Shown here: one piece after another, positions 8,199 to 18,353 of the stretch
Layout: every line of letters begins with the position of its first letter
How positions within the stretch are numbered: the first letter of the stretch is position 1
Assembly (NCBI GenBank): GCA_033763355.1
Contig: JANRKT010000332.1
Coordinates: 1 to 26,499, forward strand
Length of the DNA: 26,499 nucleotides
Direction: 5' to 3'
From: JANRKT01 sp033763355
Lineage (GTDB): Bacteria; Bacteroidota; Bacteroidia; Chitinophagales; Chitinophagaceae
Notes under the pieces: generated by a model
The model's database searches: none
The model's input: only the letters and a program-made list of their open reading frames with translations
What the model was told of the DNA's origin: nothing
Program-made: the position numbers and the translations under genes

Positions 8199-11100
8199 TT
8201 AGAATGTAATATTTACACCAAAGGTCCATACCCTTGAATGGGGATAACCTGCAAAATCAACACCTGGGGTAAGCGGGTCACTTCTTCTCGTATTAATATC
8301 GGGGTCAAATCCCGAATAGTTTGTAATTGTTGCGAGGTTATTAACTGTTGCAAACAACCTGAACGTTGTAATTTTCAAGGAGTTTAGTAATCGCTTTGGT
8401 AAAGTATAGCCTAATGTTACATTACTGAAGCGTATGAACGAACCATCTTCAATAGCCCATGTGTGCAAAGGCCACCTTTGTGTACGTACCGGCGACCATA
8501 TCCGGACGTTGGTATTTAGTTTTACAAGTTCAGCCGGGTCTTTTATTACCTGTCCGCTTGAATTGATATTGGTCCACCTGTATTTATTTAGTTCCAAAGT
8601 ATTGAGATTAACAAAATCTCCCTGAGTAAACTCAATCTTATTCGCATTATAAATATCATTACCGTAAACAAAGTTTACAAACAAACTCAAGTCAAAATTT
8701 TTATATGTAAACTGGTTGTTCCAGCCACCGGTGAATTTCGGATTAGCATCGCCTATAATAGTTTTATCATTTACATCATCAACAATCCCGTCACCGTTCA
8801 GGTCTTTAAATTTAAGCATACCAGGCTGGGGATTGCTGCTGAAAACTGTCGTGTTATTGGCCACACCGGCTTTTAAAGTATATGATTGTGTTGTTGGGTT
8901 GTAATTAAAATCGTCAACTGTGTACCATCCATCTGTAATGTAACCGTACATCTGGCCAACCGGCTGCCCTACTTTTACAACATAATCAATTTCACCCCCA
9001 ACCTGCCAACCGGATGTTTTAAGAATATTATCAACCCCTCCCAGGTTATCGATCCTGTTTTTGTTGAAACTTATATTAAAATTTGATGACCAGGTAAAAT
9101 CCTTTTTCGAAACCGGGGTAGCGCCAATCTGAAATTCAATACCACTGTTGGTGAGTGAACCAACATTTTGTATCTGATCAGTATATCCGGTCGTGGTTGG
9201 AATCTTTACATTCAGCAGCAGATTATTGGCCGAATTTTTATAAATATCCATTGTGAACTGTAACTTATTATTGAACAAAGCCAGGTCTAACCCAAAATTT
9301 CTTGTAATATTTTTTTCCCATTCAAGATCGGGGTTGGCAAGTGCGGTTGGAACAAATCCTGGTAATACGGAATGATTAAGTGAATAGGCCGCGGTGACTC
9401 CATACAACTGACGGTATAAATTATCACCAATGCGGTTATTTCCAACTTGTCCATAACCAAACCTGATTTTTGCATCACTGATCCAGGAAATATTTTCCAT
9501 AAATTTTTCCCTGGAAATTCTCCATGCAACTGATCCTGATGGCGAAACGAGCAGGCTATTATCCGGGGTAAATTTAGAAGAACGGTCAGACCTTATATTG
9601 AATGTGGCAAGATACCGGTCTTTAAATGCATAAGTCAATCTTCCGAAAACTGAGAAGATTCTCTGGGGTGTGGCCTGGAAGGAGGTTGGCATTGGTTGCT
9701 GAGCAGTTGAGCCAGACGGAACTGAGCCAAGCCCCATATTAGCCAACGCCTTTTCTGCATCAATATCTGCGGGGAAATAGCGGGTTTCAATTGTATTTTG
9801 TTTTGATTTTATCTGCACTATTTCCTGACCGGCCAATACAGTTATGTCATGGTTATTATTAAAATTAATTAATGAGTATTGCAGGGTATTTGAGTTGTTG
9901 AGTGTATTATTCTGCTGTTGCCCTATCATCGCTACGGGCAGGTTCGAAAAGCGGCTTGCTGTGGATGAAATTTTATCCCAGAACTGATCGGTTCTTATAT
10001 TCACATTATCCATTCCGAAGGTGGAACGCCATACAAGGTTTTTAAGGATGCTGTAATTCAAAAAGCCTGTGAAGTAAGTTCCTTTTGAATATTGCTTTCT
10101 GTATTCTGACCTTGTTACCAGAATTGGATTGGTGATCCTTGAGTTTTGCTGATAGGTAAGATCAAATTCATCTTCTCCGTATCCGGGTTTTGGCAATTCA
10201 AATGGCCGGTAGTTAATAGAATGGCGCATCCGGCTTGCCTCCCTTGTGCCCGGATCAATAGTTCCTTTTCCGTTAATTACCTGATCAAGGTAGCGGGCAG
10301 TAATGCCTGCCCTTAGTTTATCAGATACTTTATGTTCAAGTTTAAAATTGACAAGATACCTTTTCAAACCTGATTCCAGTTGAATGCCTTCCTCATTATT
10401 CGCAGTGAGGCTGAGATTAAAAGTGGTAGATTGATTGCCGCCACTTACTGAAGCATTGTGATTTTGGAATTTAGCAGATCTGCCGAAAATTTTATCCTGC
10501 CAGTTAATAAAATCTATGTCTTTATAAACATTTAATGTATCCCACGTAGTGCCATAAGTCTGTGCAAAATTTGTGCTGTCTGTATTGTTCCCCCGGCTGC
10601 GTTCCCATTGCCAAACTACAAAGTCGTAAGGTTTCATTACATCAAGATATTGGGGCAATTTTCTAAAACCCATCGAGCCACTATATGTAACCTGGCTTTT
10701 GCCCGGTGTACCATTTTTTGTTGTAATTATAACGACACCATTTGCACCTCTTGCTCCATAAATTGCAGTGGTTGAAGCATCTTTTAATACATCGATGGAT
10801 GCAATGTCCTGAAGTGAAAGAGTTGATAAGGCATCTTCTACCTGAACACCGTCAACGATGTAAAGTGGTGCAATGTCCTGCGTAATGGAACCTCCACCCC
10901 TCACCCTGATTAACATTTCTGCTCCCGGCTGTCCGTCTGTACTGCTGATTTGAACACCAGCTAACCGCCCTTGTAAAGCTTGTGCTGTCGCTGCCAATGG
11001 CACATCTTTAAGTTGTTTTGCTGTAACTGATGAAACTGATCCGGTCAGGTCTTTTCTTTTTATAGTTGAATACCCAACAACCACTACATCATCCAGGGCT

Positions 11101-11405
11101 TTCACTTCAGTATTGAGTTTTACTTCAATTAAAACCTTTCCGCGGACTGAAACTTCCTCCGAATTAAATCCTTTAAAACTTATTATCAGAACCGGGGTAT
11201 TATCCGAAACGAAGATTCTAAACCTTCCTTCTGCATCGGTGAGTGTTGTAGTGGAAGTTCCTTTTACAGTAATTGATGCACCGGCCAGGGGTAGATTTGA
11301 TTCGGCCGAAAGAACAGTTCCTTTAATTTCACGGGTTTGCGCAAATACGATTCCAAAACTTAAACACGCAAATAGTAACAAGCAGCTTTTCTTTTTCATA
11401 TACAA
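8199..11405 (-). CDS. SusC/RagA family TonB-linked outer-membrane transporter (pair 1)
   Basis: The 1068-residue protein imports oligosaccharides across the outer membrane with its SusD partner. It has a signal peptide (to about residue 23, FAQ); Met3 at 11399 is an equally likely start. A carboxypeptidase-regulatory-like domain (about 26-97) follows, then the plug with VVVVGYSTIKRKDLTGSV (107-124), LYIVDG (181-186), DVLKDAS (205-211) and AIYGARGANGVV (214-225). These are the hallmark SusC signatures. The rest is a 22-strand-type barrel ending in a typical aromatic C-terminus (VWTFGVNITF). There is no STN domain, so it is not the type that signals to an anti-sigma factor. It lies 260 bases downstream of the preceding SusD gene and may have its own promoter. 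Confidence 0.96.
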   Translation of the reverse strand: MYMKKKSCLLLFACLSFGIVFAQTREIKGTVLSAESNLPLAGASITVKGTSTTTLTDAEGRFRIFVSDNTPVLIISFKGFNSEEVSVRGKVLIEVKLNTEVKALDDVVVVGYSTIKRKDLTGSVSSVTAKQLKDVPLAATAQALQGRLAGVQISSTDGQPGAEMLIRVRGGGSITQDIAPLYIVDGVQVEDALSTLSLQDIASIDVLKDASTTAIYGARGANGVVIITTKNGTPGKSQVTYSGSMGFRKLPQYLDVMKPYDFVVWQWERSRGNNTDSTNFAQTYGTTWDTLNVYKDIDFINWQDKIFGRSAKFQNHNASVSGGNQSTTFNLSLTANNEEGIQLESGLKRYLVNFKLEHKVSDKLRAGITARYLDQVINGKGTIDPGTREASRMRHSINYRPFELPKPGYGEDEFDLTYQQNSRITNPILVTRSEYRKQYSKGTYFTGFLNYSILKNLVWRSTFGMDNVNIRTDQFWDKISSTASRFSNLPVAMIGQQQNNTLNNSNTLQYSLINFNNNHDITVLAGQEIVQIKSKQNTIETRYFPADIDAEKALANMGLGSVPSGSTAQQPMPTSFQATPQRIFSVFGRLTYAFKDRYLATFNIRSDRSSKFTPDNSLLVSPSGSVAWRISREKFMENISWISDAKIRFGYGQVGNNRIGDNLYRQLYGVTAAYSLNHSVLPGFVPTALANPDLEWEKNITRNFGLDLALFNNKLQFTMDIYKNSANNLLLNVKIPTTTGYTDQIQNVGSLTNSGIEFQIGATPVSKKDFTWSSNFNISFNKNRIDNLGGVDNILKTSGWQVGGEIDYVVKVGQPVGQMYGYITDGWYTVDDFNYNPTTQSYTLKAGVANNTTVFSSNPQPGMLKFKDLNGDGIVDDVNDKTIIGDANPKFTGGWNNQFTYKNFDLSLFVNFVYGNDIYNANKIEFTQGDFVNLNTLELNKYRWTNINSSGQVIKDPAELVKLNTNVRIWSPVRTQRWPLHTWAIEDGSFIRFSNVTLGYTLPKRLLNSLKITTFRLFATVNNLATITNYSGFDPDINTRRSDPLTPGVDFAGYPHSRVWTFGVNITF

Positions 11406-11665
11406 TTTTGAATTTGTTAGTTTAAACAGACCAGTATGAGCGGTTTATTTTCATTTCCCTTTATTTATTTGCGTATATCAAATAGATACTTTCTTGAAGG
11501 TTTAAAAAGTAATCTTTTATCGTAAAAACTAAATATTATGTCATTTATTTTTTAAAGCATTGTTATTCAACAATGAACCGCTTATGAAAACCGGGTTTAA
11601 ATAAAAAAGCAATTAACATGGACCTGCCGTTTTTTTTAAAACTGCAGTTTGCTTTCGGATTAAAA
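11406..11665 (-). other. Gap between the two SusCD pairs, with a small hairpin
   Basis: This AT-rich spacer probably holds the 3' end of the upstream SusD message and a start or processing site for the next SusC. A perfect 7-bp hairpin CATTGTT/AACAATG (11558-11564 with 11569-11575, loop ATTC) is followed on the minus strand by CTTTAAAAAATAAATG. That makes it at best a weak terminator or an mRNA-processing/stability element. A -7-like TCTATTTG (minus strand, 11479-11486) would leave a 5' leader of roughly 65-70 bases, but no matching upstream TTTG box was found. Confidence 0.35.
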
Positions 11666-13660
11666 TTAGTAGCCCGGATTCTGATAAGCAGTAATGTCTC
11701 CCGATGTCAGGGGTTTTCCATTTTTAGTTTGTGATATAATTTGGGGTAATGGAATTGGCCTTAATCTATGAAAAGGCTGAGCCCCTCCTGCATCAGGATT
11801 AAATTGTCTTGCCCTGATATAAAATGTTTCAGTTCTTGCAAGGTCTTCCCAGCGGTACAACTCGCCACATAGCTCCCGTGTTCTTTCATTCAGCATAAAA
11901 TGAATAAACCTGTCAGCTGTAGAAGTAACTCCAGATGGATACATTTCACTTGCAGCATTGGTTGTAAACAAATCAGTTGTTGCCAGCATTGCCGAAGCAG
12001 TAGCAGTGAGATCATTATAAGCTCCGCCATAGAACATCCAATGATGAGGGTTTTTAGGTTCACCGGATTTGTATGCAGCTCTGGTTCGTATTATATTAAT
12101 ATTAGTAAGTGCATTTGCATAATCACTTTTTCTGCCATATGCTTCTGCAAGTATCAGGTAGGTTTCTGCGAGACGGGCCAAAGTTCCATTTCTTATTCCT
12201 CTTGATTCCTGAATATCGTTTGTCATCCGGACGCCATCGAGAAACTTTAGCATGCTCAAATATTTACCGGCAGTCCATGCTGTGGTTGGTGTGGCTGCCG
12301 GACTTGTTTTTTGGTAACGGGCAAATGTGCTGTAATACCTGTATCCGCTGATGACGGATGTGAGAATTGCATCAGCTGGTTTGTTTACTATGTATAATGC
12401 CGCTGTATCACCAATCCCCACTCTTGGCCTTCCTATCACATCAGGCGCAGGTGCATTGGCTGCAGTAAATACCGGGAGACCAGAATTTGAAATTACATTT
12501 CTGTGATAAGCCGTTTGAAAAGTTTTGAAAAAGCGGGAATCATTTTTCCAGTCAAAAATATCAATGCAATAATCAGTTGGCCGCAATCTTCTGAATGGCC
12601 GGCCATCAAATGAATTTCTTGACATACCAAGAATCCCTGCATCATACTGAGAAATATAATAAAGATGTACCTGGTTATTTGAATTTCTTGGACCGGATAA
12701 TGATTCAGTTAATGCCGGATTGCTGCTAAACTGAGCTGCAAAAATTATCTCATTGCTGTTATTATTTGCTGCAACATCTGCCAACGACGCAGAAGGAGCC
12801 GTGCCATCGGTGCCTGCTCTTGGAACAGTATGTTTGGCATAAGCGGCATTAAATAAATTACCAAAATTGCTCTCCAGCGCATGACCGCTGAACCTGATGA
12901 CAGAATCAGCGTACACAATTGCACTGTCAAGGTCGGTGGGCTTCTGACCTCGTGCCTCTGTAACAGCACTTGCTCTCGTTAAATACGCTTTAGCCAGGAA
13001 GTGATAAGCTGCCGCTTTTGTAAATCTGCCCCGCTCAGTTGTATTTCTCCATCCAAGCACGGGGCCGGCATCTTTCAAATCACTGATTATCTGATTATAC
13101 ACCTGGGCAGCAGTTGCCCTTGGAAATTCAGTTTGGTCTACTGTTGACGGCACAGTAACCAGAGGCACTCCGCCGAATTGCTGCACAAGGAGAAAATAGT
13201 AGAATGCCCTCAATCCTTTTAGTTCAGCAATCCGGTTATTCTTGCTTGCTGTTGTGCCGAATATTAAGGACGTGGGGTCATTAAATTCGCTTAATTTTTG
13301 TATTCCCAGATTGCACCGGTGAATACCCTGGTACATTCTTGTCCACATAATATTTACATCCGGGTCGCTTGAATTAAGTGTTGAGTTATATGTATTGAAA
13401 TGCAGTACAGCAAACTGGTCGCCGGCTCTGAACTCATCCAAACCAAAATTCCAGAGACCATATGACCACTCGTATTCGAATTTCCATTTTACATTCTGAT
13501 AGGCAGAATTAATGAGGTTTTCAATTCCTTTGTCGGTATTGTAATACTCCTCAGTAAGAGTTGAAACCAGTTCTTCCCTGATAAATTTTTTACAGGACCC
13601 AATTGCGAGGAGTATAATAAATGTAAACGAGGCTATAAGTATTTTTGATAATTTTTTCAT
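11666..13660 (-). CDS. SusD/RagB family outer-membrane lipoprotein (pair 2)
   Basis: This 664-residue SusD-like lipoprotein has a lipobox ending in IGSC (Cys23), preceded by MKKLSKILIASFTFIILLA. SusD features are the N-terminal helices (GIENLINSAYQNVKW, MYQGIHRCNLGIQKL), ELKGLRAFYYFLLVQQFGGVPLV, LARLAETYLILAEAYGRK and LNERTRELCGELYRWEDLART, and the C-terminal YQNPGY. It lies 26 bases after its SusC partner. It differs clearly from the other SusD in the window, so the two pairs are not a recent duplication and probably bind different glycans or different fragments of one glycan. Confidence 0.95.
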   Translation of the reverse strand: MKKLSKILIASFTFIILLAIGSCKKFIREELVSTLTEEYYNTDKGIENLINSAYQNVKWKFEYEWSYGLWNFGLDEFRAGDQFAVLHFNTYNSTLNSSDPDVNIMWTRMYQGIHRCNLGIQKLSEFNDPTSLIFGTTASKNNRIAELKGLRAFYYFLLVQQFGGVPLVTVPSTVDQTEFPRATAAQVYNQIISDLKDAGPVLGWRNTTERGRFTKAAAYHFLAKAYLTRASAVTEARGQKPTDLDSAIVYADSVIRFSGHALESNFGNLFNAAYAKHTVPRAGTDGTAPSASLADVAANNNSNEIIFAAQFSSNPALTESLSGPRNSNNQVHLYYISQYDAGILGMSRNSFDGRPFRRLRPTDYCIDIFDWKNDSRFFKTFQTAYHRNVISNSGLPVFTAANAPAPDVIGRPRVGIGDTAALYIVNKPADAILTSVISGYRYYSTFARYQKTSPAATPTTAWTAGKYLSMLKFLDGVRMTNDIQESRGIRNGTLARLAETYLILAEAYGRKSDYANALTNINIIRTRAAYKSGEPKNPHHWMFYGGAYNDLTATASAMLATTDLFTTNAASEMYPSGVTSTADRFIHFMLNERTRELCGELYRWEDLARTETFYIRARQFNPDAGGAQPFHRLRPIPLPQIISQTKNGKPLTSGDITAYQNPGY

Positions 13661-13686
13661 TGCTGGGGTTTTATAATTAGAAAAAA

Positions 13687-16600
13687 TTAAAGACCTAACC
13701 TTAATCCCAATACTATGCTTCTGTAGCTGTAGGAATTAGGTCCCGGTACAGCCGGCGTCGCAGAGAAAGTTTCAAAATATGGTATTGTTTCCGGGTCATA
13801 AGTGGATTGTTTGTGGAACAGGAACGGGTTTACAGCATTTACATATAGTGCAAGATTGGTTGCTTTTAATTTTGAAGTAATGGATTGCGGAAAACGATAG
13901 GTTAATGAAATATTTCTTATTCTCGCAAATGTGGCATCCCTGTATGTTAATGCTTCCCAATATAATGGTGAATCTGATGTTCGTGTTGGTTGCTGATATT
14001 CATTTGATGGATTGGTTGGTGTCCAGTAATTAACTTTAAAACCATTAAACCTGCCCACCAATGTTGGCCGCTGAACCCTGTACATTCCACCTTTATGAAT
14101 ATAAATCATGCAGCTGAATTCAAAGCCTTTATAGCTGACCGTGTTTGTTATACTTCCTGTCCAATCAGCATTTAAGGAGCCAAGTACCATTTTATCTGCA
14201 GCATTTATTAATGTATCTCCATTTATATCTCTCATTCTTGCTTTGCCCGGTCTGAAAGCTATATTGGCAGAGTTGCCCGCTTTCTTCCATAAATATTCCT
14301 TCAGGTATCCGCCGGTTACAGTATCGCTGTATTGATAAATCCCCGAGGCATCCCAGCTATAATAAACCCTTATTGGCTGACCAAGAAACCACAGATTCAG
14401 CTGATCGCTGTTACCTGAACCATCTATATCAACAATTGATTCTCTATTCTTGCTGAATATGATATCCGTTGTCCAGCGCAGGCCCGATTTGCTGTCAATG
14501 TTCATAGAACTCAGTGACAGGTCGATTCCTTTGTTACTTACTTCACCCAGGTTGACAAGCAAAAAAGAAACACCTGATGTGGAAGTAACAGATTTTCTTT
14601 GGAGCATATCTTTTGTTGTGCTCTTGTAAAAATCCACAGTCAGGTTAACCCTGTTCTTTAAAAGACTTAACTCCAGACCAAGATTTTTTGTAGTTGTTTT
14701 TTCCCAGGTCAGCTCCGGAACGGGAAATGTAGTGGGAGCAAGGCCAATTGCCGGAGTGTTACTGTTCCAGCTGTATAATGTTGTTGCAAGAGGCCCGTTT
14801 GTTTGATATGGGTTAATAGATGAATTTCCAACACGGCCGATTCCAATACGGAGTTTGGCATAATTAATCAGATTTTGCCTTTTAAAAAACCGCTCATTAC
14901 TTAACTGCCATGCAAAAGCTGCTGAAGGAAAGAATTCACCGCTATTTCCTTCTGCCAAAACAGATGAGTTGTCATACCTGTTACTCAATGTAAGCAGGTA
15001 TTTATTTTTAAATCCATATTCTATTCTGCCCATATAGGACAAAAGCTGCGAAGCTGCGTAATTTCCATTACCTGTAACCAGTGCGTTTGTATTCTTCTGT
15101 AAAGAATAATACTTCTGAGATTCAAAAATCAGGTTATCTGCAAACATAGCCAGTGTATCAGTTTTATTCAAACCCTGCATTTCATGCAGCAGTGTAATAT
15201 TAAATGTGTGCTGCCTGTTAATATCAAACGTGTAATAAAGAAGATTATCATATACCCACGACAAGCTGCTGGAAACTGAATAGCCCGCATTTGCACTAAC
15301 AGCTGTAGGGTTCGTGGATGTTTTCGTTCCATTAAAAAAACCATTTCTTGTATTCCGCGAATCCAAACCGAAAACTGCTTTATACTTTAATCCTTTAATC
15401 AGTGCTACCTCCGCATATACATTTCCGAATACCCGGCTCACCTTTGTTTCATTTAAAACATTTCCAACATCATTAGCCGGGCTCGCAAGATTGATTATTT
15501 GGTCGCCGTTGGGAAAAATCAAAAACTTCCTGTCTGCATCATAAGGTTCAACAAACGGAATTTGAAATGCAGCCCTTCCGTAAATACCGGTACTATTATC
15601 ATTACTGTTAGTATAAGAGACAGAGTTACCAATGGTTAAAAACTTAACAGGCCTGAACTCGTTTGTATTGGCAAATGAATACCTCTTGTAATACTGGCCG
15701 GGGTCAATACCCTTTTGATTAAAATAGGCCCCGCTGAAACTTGATCTTATTTTTTCACTTCCAACTGTAAGGTTAATACCATGGGAATTTGTAATTCCCT
15801 GCTGACGGAATTTTTCGCCCCATGGATAACTTTTAATTTTTGATGGGTCATATAAATCAAGACTGTCGAGTACAGCGATACCAAGATTTTGCATCAGTGT
15901 CTTTTCCTCTGTGGTAGCAGCCCGTTTCATTGTGGCAAAATCCGATACAGAATTGTAATAGCGATATTGGTATGCATTTTTTACACCAGACCATTGATTT
16001 TCATTAATACCGAACAGCCTTGCATCAGCTACTGCGCTGGGAAAATAAAATTTAGTGCCGGCAGTGGTAAGAGTAGAGGTATATAATCCATCAGCAAAAT
16101 AGGCTTGCCGCCAGGCATCTGCCAATTCAGGCCCGTTAAAAGCCGATAATGGCCTGAGCAAATTGTCGAACGAAACACTTCCGTTGTACTCAACTGTTAC
16201 TTTTCCTGCCTTACCTTTTTTGGTAGTAATTTGTACTACACCATTGGCACCCCTCACGCCATAAATAGCAGTGGCAGATGCGTCTTTTAATACATCAACA
16301 GTTTCAATGTCACCAGGGTTCATATCATCAATTGTATATGTAACCGGTATTCCGTCCACCACATAAAGCGGGTCATTAGAAGCATTTAACGAACGGCTTC
16401 CCCTGATCCGAATGCTTGAACCAGCACCCGGGCGGAAAGAATTGGGAACAGCTTCAATACCAGCAATCCTTCCTTGAAGGGCCTGGGTTAAATTTGTAAC
16501 CGGAACTGCTTCAATTTTTTTCCTGTCAATGGATACAATGGCCCCGGTAACATCAGTTTTTTTCCGGCTACCATAACCAGTTACAACAACATCCTCGAGG

Positions 16601-16920
16601 ACAGATACTGATGCAGCAAGGGTGATCGAAATTTCATTTTTCCCTGTCAGAGAAAATTCCTGGTTAGCAAATCCAATGGATGTAATTACCAGAACAGAAG
16701 CACCGGAAGGAGCTATAATTTCAAAGGATCCGTCTGCTTTTGTAGCGGTTGTTATCTGCATCCCTTTTACAGAAACATTTGCTCCCTGAACCGGTTTGCC
16801 TGATTCATCAAATACCTTACCGGTAACTTTAAAATTGTTTTGGGAGAAAGAAGAGGTGGAGATTGTTAGCAGACCCACAAGTATGCATGTAAGCCTGAAC
16901 AAAGCAGTTTTTTGTTTCAT
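13687..16920 (-). CDS. SusC/RagA family TonB-linked outer-membrane transporter (pair 2)
   Basis: The 1077-residue outer-membrane transporter partners with the SusD encoded immediately downstream. It has a signal peptide to about residue 27 (SSFSQ), a carboxypeptidase-regulatory-like domain (about 31-102), and a plug with VVVTGYGSRKKTDVTGAI (111-128), DPLYVVDGIPV (183-193), DVLKDASATAIYGVRGANGVV (209-229) and ITTKKGKAG. The barrel continues to the C-terminus (SIVLGLRLGL). No STN domain is present. It is the first gene of the tandem SusC-SusD-SusC-SusD block. Its upstream gap is AT-rich and should contain the promoter. Confidence 0.96.
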   Translation of the reverse strand: MKQKTALFRLTCILVGLLTISTSSFSQNNFKVTGKVFDESGKPVQGANVSVKGMQITTATKADGSFEIIAPSGASVLVITSIGFANQEFSLTGKNEISITLAASVSVLEDVVVTGYGSRKKTDVTGAIVSIDRKKIEAVPVTNLTQALQGRIAGIEAVPNSFRPGAGSSIRIRGSRSLNASNDPLYVVDGIPVTYTIDDMNPGDIETVDVLKDASATAIYGVRGANGVVQITTKKGKAGKVTVEYNGSVSFDNLLRPLSAFNGPELADAWRQAYFADGLYTSTLTTAGTKFYFPSAVADARLFGINENQWSGVKNAYQYRYYNSVSDFATMKRAATTEEKTLMQNLGIAVLDSLDLYDPSKIKSYPWGEKFRQQGITNSHGINLTVGSEKIRSSFSGAYFNQKGIDPGQYYKRYSFANTNEFRPVKFLTIGNSVSYTNSNDNSTGIYGRAAFQIPFVEPYDADRKFLIFPNGDQIINLASPANDVGNVLNETKVSRVFGNVYAEVALIKGLKYKAVFGLDSRNTRNGFFNGTKTSTNPTAVSANAGYSVSSSLSWVYDNLLYYTFDINRQHTFNITLLHEMQGLNKTDTLAMFADNLIFESQKYYSLQKNTNALVTGNGNYAASQLLSYMGRIEYGFKNKYLLTLSNRYDNSSVLAEGNSGEFFPSAAFAWQLSNERFFKRQNLINYAKLRIGIGRVGNSSINPYQTNGPLATTLYSWNSNTPAIGLAPTTFPVPELTWEKTTTKNLGLELSLLKNRVNLTVDFYKSTTKDMLQRKSVTSTSGVSFLLVNLGEVSNKGIDLSLSSMNIDSKSGLRWTTDIIFSKNRESIVDIDGSGNSDQLNLWFLGQPIRVYYSWDASGIYQYSDTVTGGYLKEYLWKKAGNSANIAFRPGKARMRDINGDTLINAADKMVLGSLNADWTGSITNTVSYKGFEFSCMIYIHKGGMYRVQRPTLVGRFNGFKVNYWTPTNPSNEYQQPTRTSDSPLYWEALTYRDATFARIRNISLTYRFPQSITSKLKATNLALYVNAVNPFLFHKQSTYDPETIPYFETFSATPAVPGPNSYSYRSIVLGLRLGL

Positions 16921-17276
16921 ACAGCAGCAATTAGAGTTTAATTTCTGAAATAAGTCATAAGGGCTGTTTCATTTAGCTTTACTAAATTTTCGAATATTTT
17001 CTGTTTAAAGTAAATATAGTTTTGTTTTTTTGTTTTTATGATAAATTTGGCTTTCGAAAGGCATGTTTTTTTACGCAATCGTTCCCGAAAGCAAAAAATT
17101 ATGAAACCCGGAGCTTGTAATACTCTAAAAAATGCAAAGCCCAACTAATATCATTGGCATTTGAAAAGAATTGCCTTGATTATTATAATCTGAAGCGATT
17201 AAAATGAGGAGTATAAAAAGTATAATCTCAAAAAAGATTTATAAATATTGCGTATCTCCATATGCCTGTTTATTAC
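16921..17276 (-). other. AT-rich gap upstream of the first SusC gene
   Basis: About 356 bases lie between the alpha/beta-hydrolase stop and the SusC start. No convincing gene is visible. A -7-like TATATTTA (minus strand, 17011-17018) has five of the six conserved bases of TAnnTTTG but lacks a good upstream box. A 10-bp palindrome CTTTCGAAAG lies at about 17052-17061. A near-direct repeat GTATAAAAAGTATAA sits close to the hydrolase stop. These are candidates for promoter or operator elements only. Confidence 0.3.
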
Positions 17277-18170
17277 TTACTTATCCGGGGCATTCATTTC
17301 TAAATATTCATCCATTTTCTTTAATACATCATTCCAAAGTTTGTCTTCCATAATTCTTTTGAAAAAACCAAAATGACCGATTCGTTTTAGACCTAATTTT
17401 TCGGGTATAAGTTTTGTGAAGGTTATTTCCTTCTCACCCTCAATGTTTTTCCAAAATGCCTTCGTGTTAGCCTCATTTGAAATAGGATCATCAACAGAGA
17501 AATAAGTATGAATCGGGAATTTGAAGTTCTTAAACTGGCCCCTTGGAACAGTGTTGCCATAATACTTTTCATCAAAAAAGTAGTTTTCCTTTTCAAGCCA
17601 ATCCCTCCATTCATACACTACATTTTTGGGTAAATTTTCCATTAATGCAAATGGCTTAGCTTTTACAAAACCAGAAAACAAAACGCTAATTGGTGAAAAA
17701 AAATAAAAAAAGAAATACGCTTTCATTCTATATGCAAATAGCATATTACGATAATACCCCGAGGATACAGCAAAGTTTATCACTCCTTTTACACCCTCCA
17801 GGTCTTCCATAAATCCAATTTGCTGTCCTCCCGCACTATGTGCTGCCATCAGAAATGGCAAATTGATAAATCTATTATGTAAATAGTTTTTTATTGCTGT
17901 CATATCCTTTATGCCATAGTCCGAAAAGGTGAAATTGCAATTTGCAAGGCCTTTTGTCGCCGAATCGCCACCCCCTCTATAATCCCATAAACAACATATA
18001 TAGCCGTTATTTGTAAGGAAAGTTAAAAATGATTTGTACAATTCTTTATTTGTGCCTGTTCCGCAATTAAACTGCACAACTGCTTTTGGATTATCCGGTA
18101 TTAACAATTGTCCTTTAAGCACTATATTATCTATGCAGGTTACTTCAAATGTTTCTAAATTCATATTCAA
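17277..18170 (-). CDS. Alpha/beta hydrolase, COG4757-like, cytoplasmic
   Basis: The 297-residue hydrolase has no signal peptide. The nucleophile elbow is AAHSAGGQQIGF with Ser112; the acid is in SVDDPIS (Asp227 or Asp228); the histidine is in RIGHFGFFKR (His266). The pattern with HSxGGQ, WDYRGGGDS and GHFGFF resembles the predicted hydrolases of COG4757, whose substrate is not established. The gene is visibly more AT-rich than the genes on either side, and AT-rich gaps flank it (183 bases upstream, 356 downstream). It therefore looks like a separate unit placed between the catabolic operon and the SusCD block. Residues 150-170 are unusually aromatic (AYFFFYFF) and may form a hydrophobic cap. 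Esterase activity on acylated sugars is possible but is inference; a housekeeping role is equally likely. Confidence 0.82.
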   Translation of the reverse strand: MNMNLETFEVTCIDNIVLKGQLLIPDNPKAVVQFNCGTGTNKELYKSFLTFLTNNGYICCLWDYRGGGDSATKGLANCNFTFSDYGIKDMTAIKNYLHNRFINLPFLMAAHSAGGQQIGFMEDLEGVKGVINFAVSSGYYRNMLFAYRMKAYFFFYFFSPISVLFSGFVKAKPFALMENLPKNVVYEWRDWLEKENYFFDEKYYGNTVPRGQFKNFKFPIHTYFSVDDPISNEANTKAFWKNIEGEKEITFTKLIPEKLGLKRIGHFGFFKRIMEDKLWNDVLKKMDEYLEMNAPDK

Positions 18171-18353
18171 TTTTTCCGGCTATTTTTCCTCCTGCATGTT
18201 ACTAAAAATATTTTTACTTTTTAGAATCTGCTGCTAAAAACAATCGGAACTTGATATTGCCGTTTCTAAAGAAGTGATTGAAATAATAAATGGTTTCAGT
18301 CATTGCTTTCAACGGTTATACTATTACCAGAAAATTATTTTCGAAAATCATGC

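Noticed and set aside
16938..17144. Open frame of 68 codons on the minus strand between the hydrolase and SusC
   Set aside because: Low-complexity Lys/Phe-rich product in an AT-rich promoter region, no family resemblance and no signal of translation.
18337..18348. 12-bp palindrome ATTTTCGAAAAT after the DUF1593 stop, and other TTCGAA-centred palindromes
   Set aside because: TTCGAA cores also occur inside many coding sequences of the window, so this is not specific. It is AT-rich and lacks a terminator-like tail.
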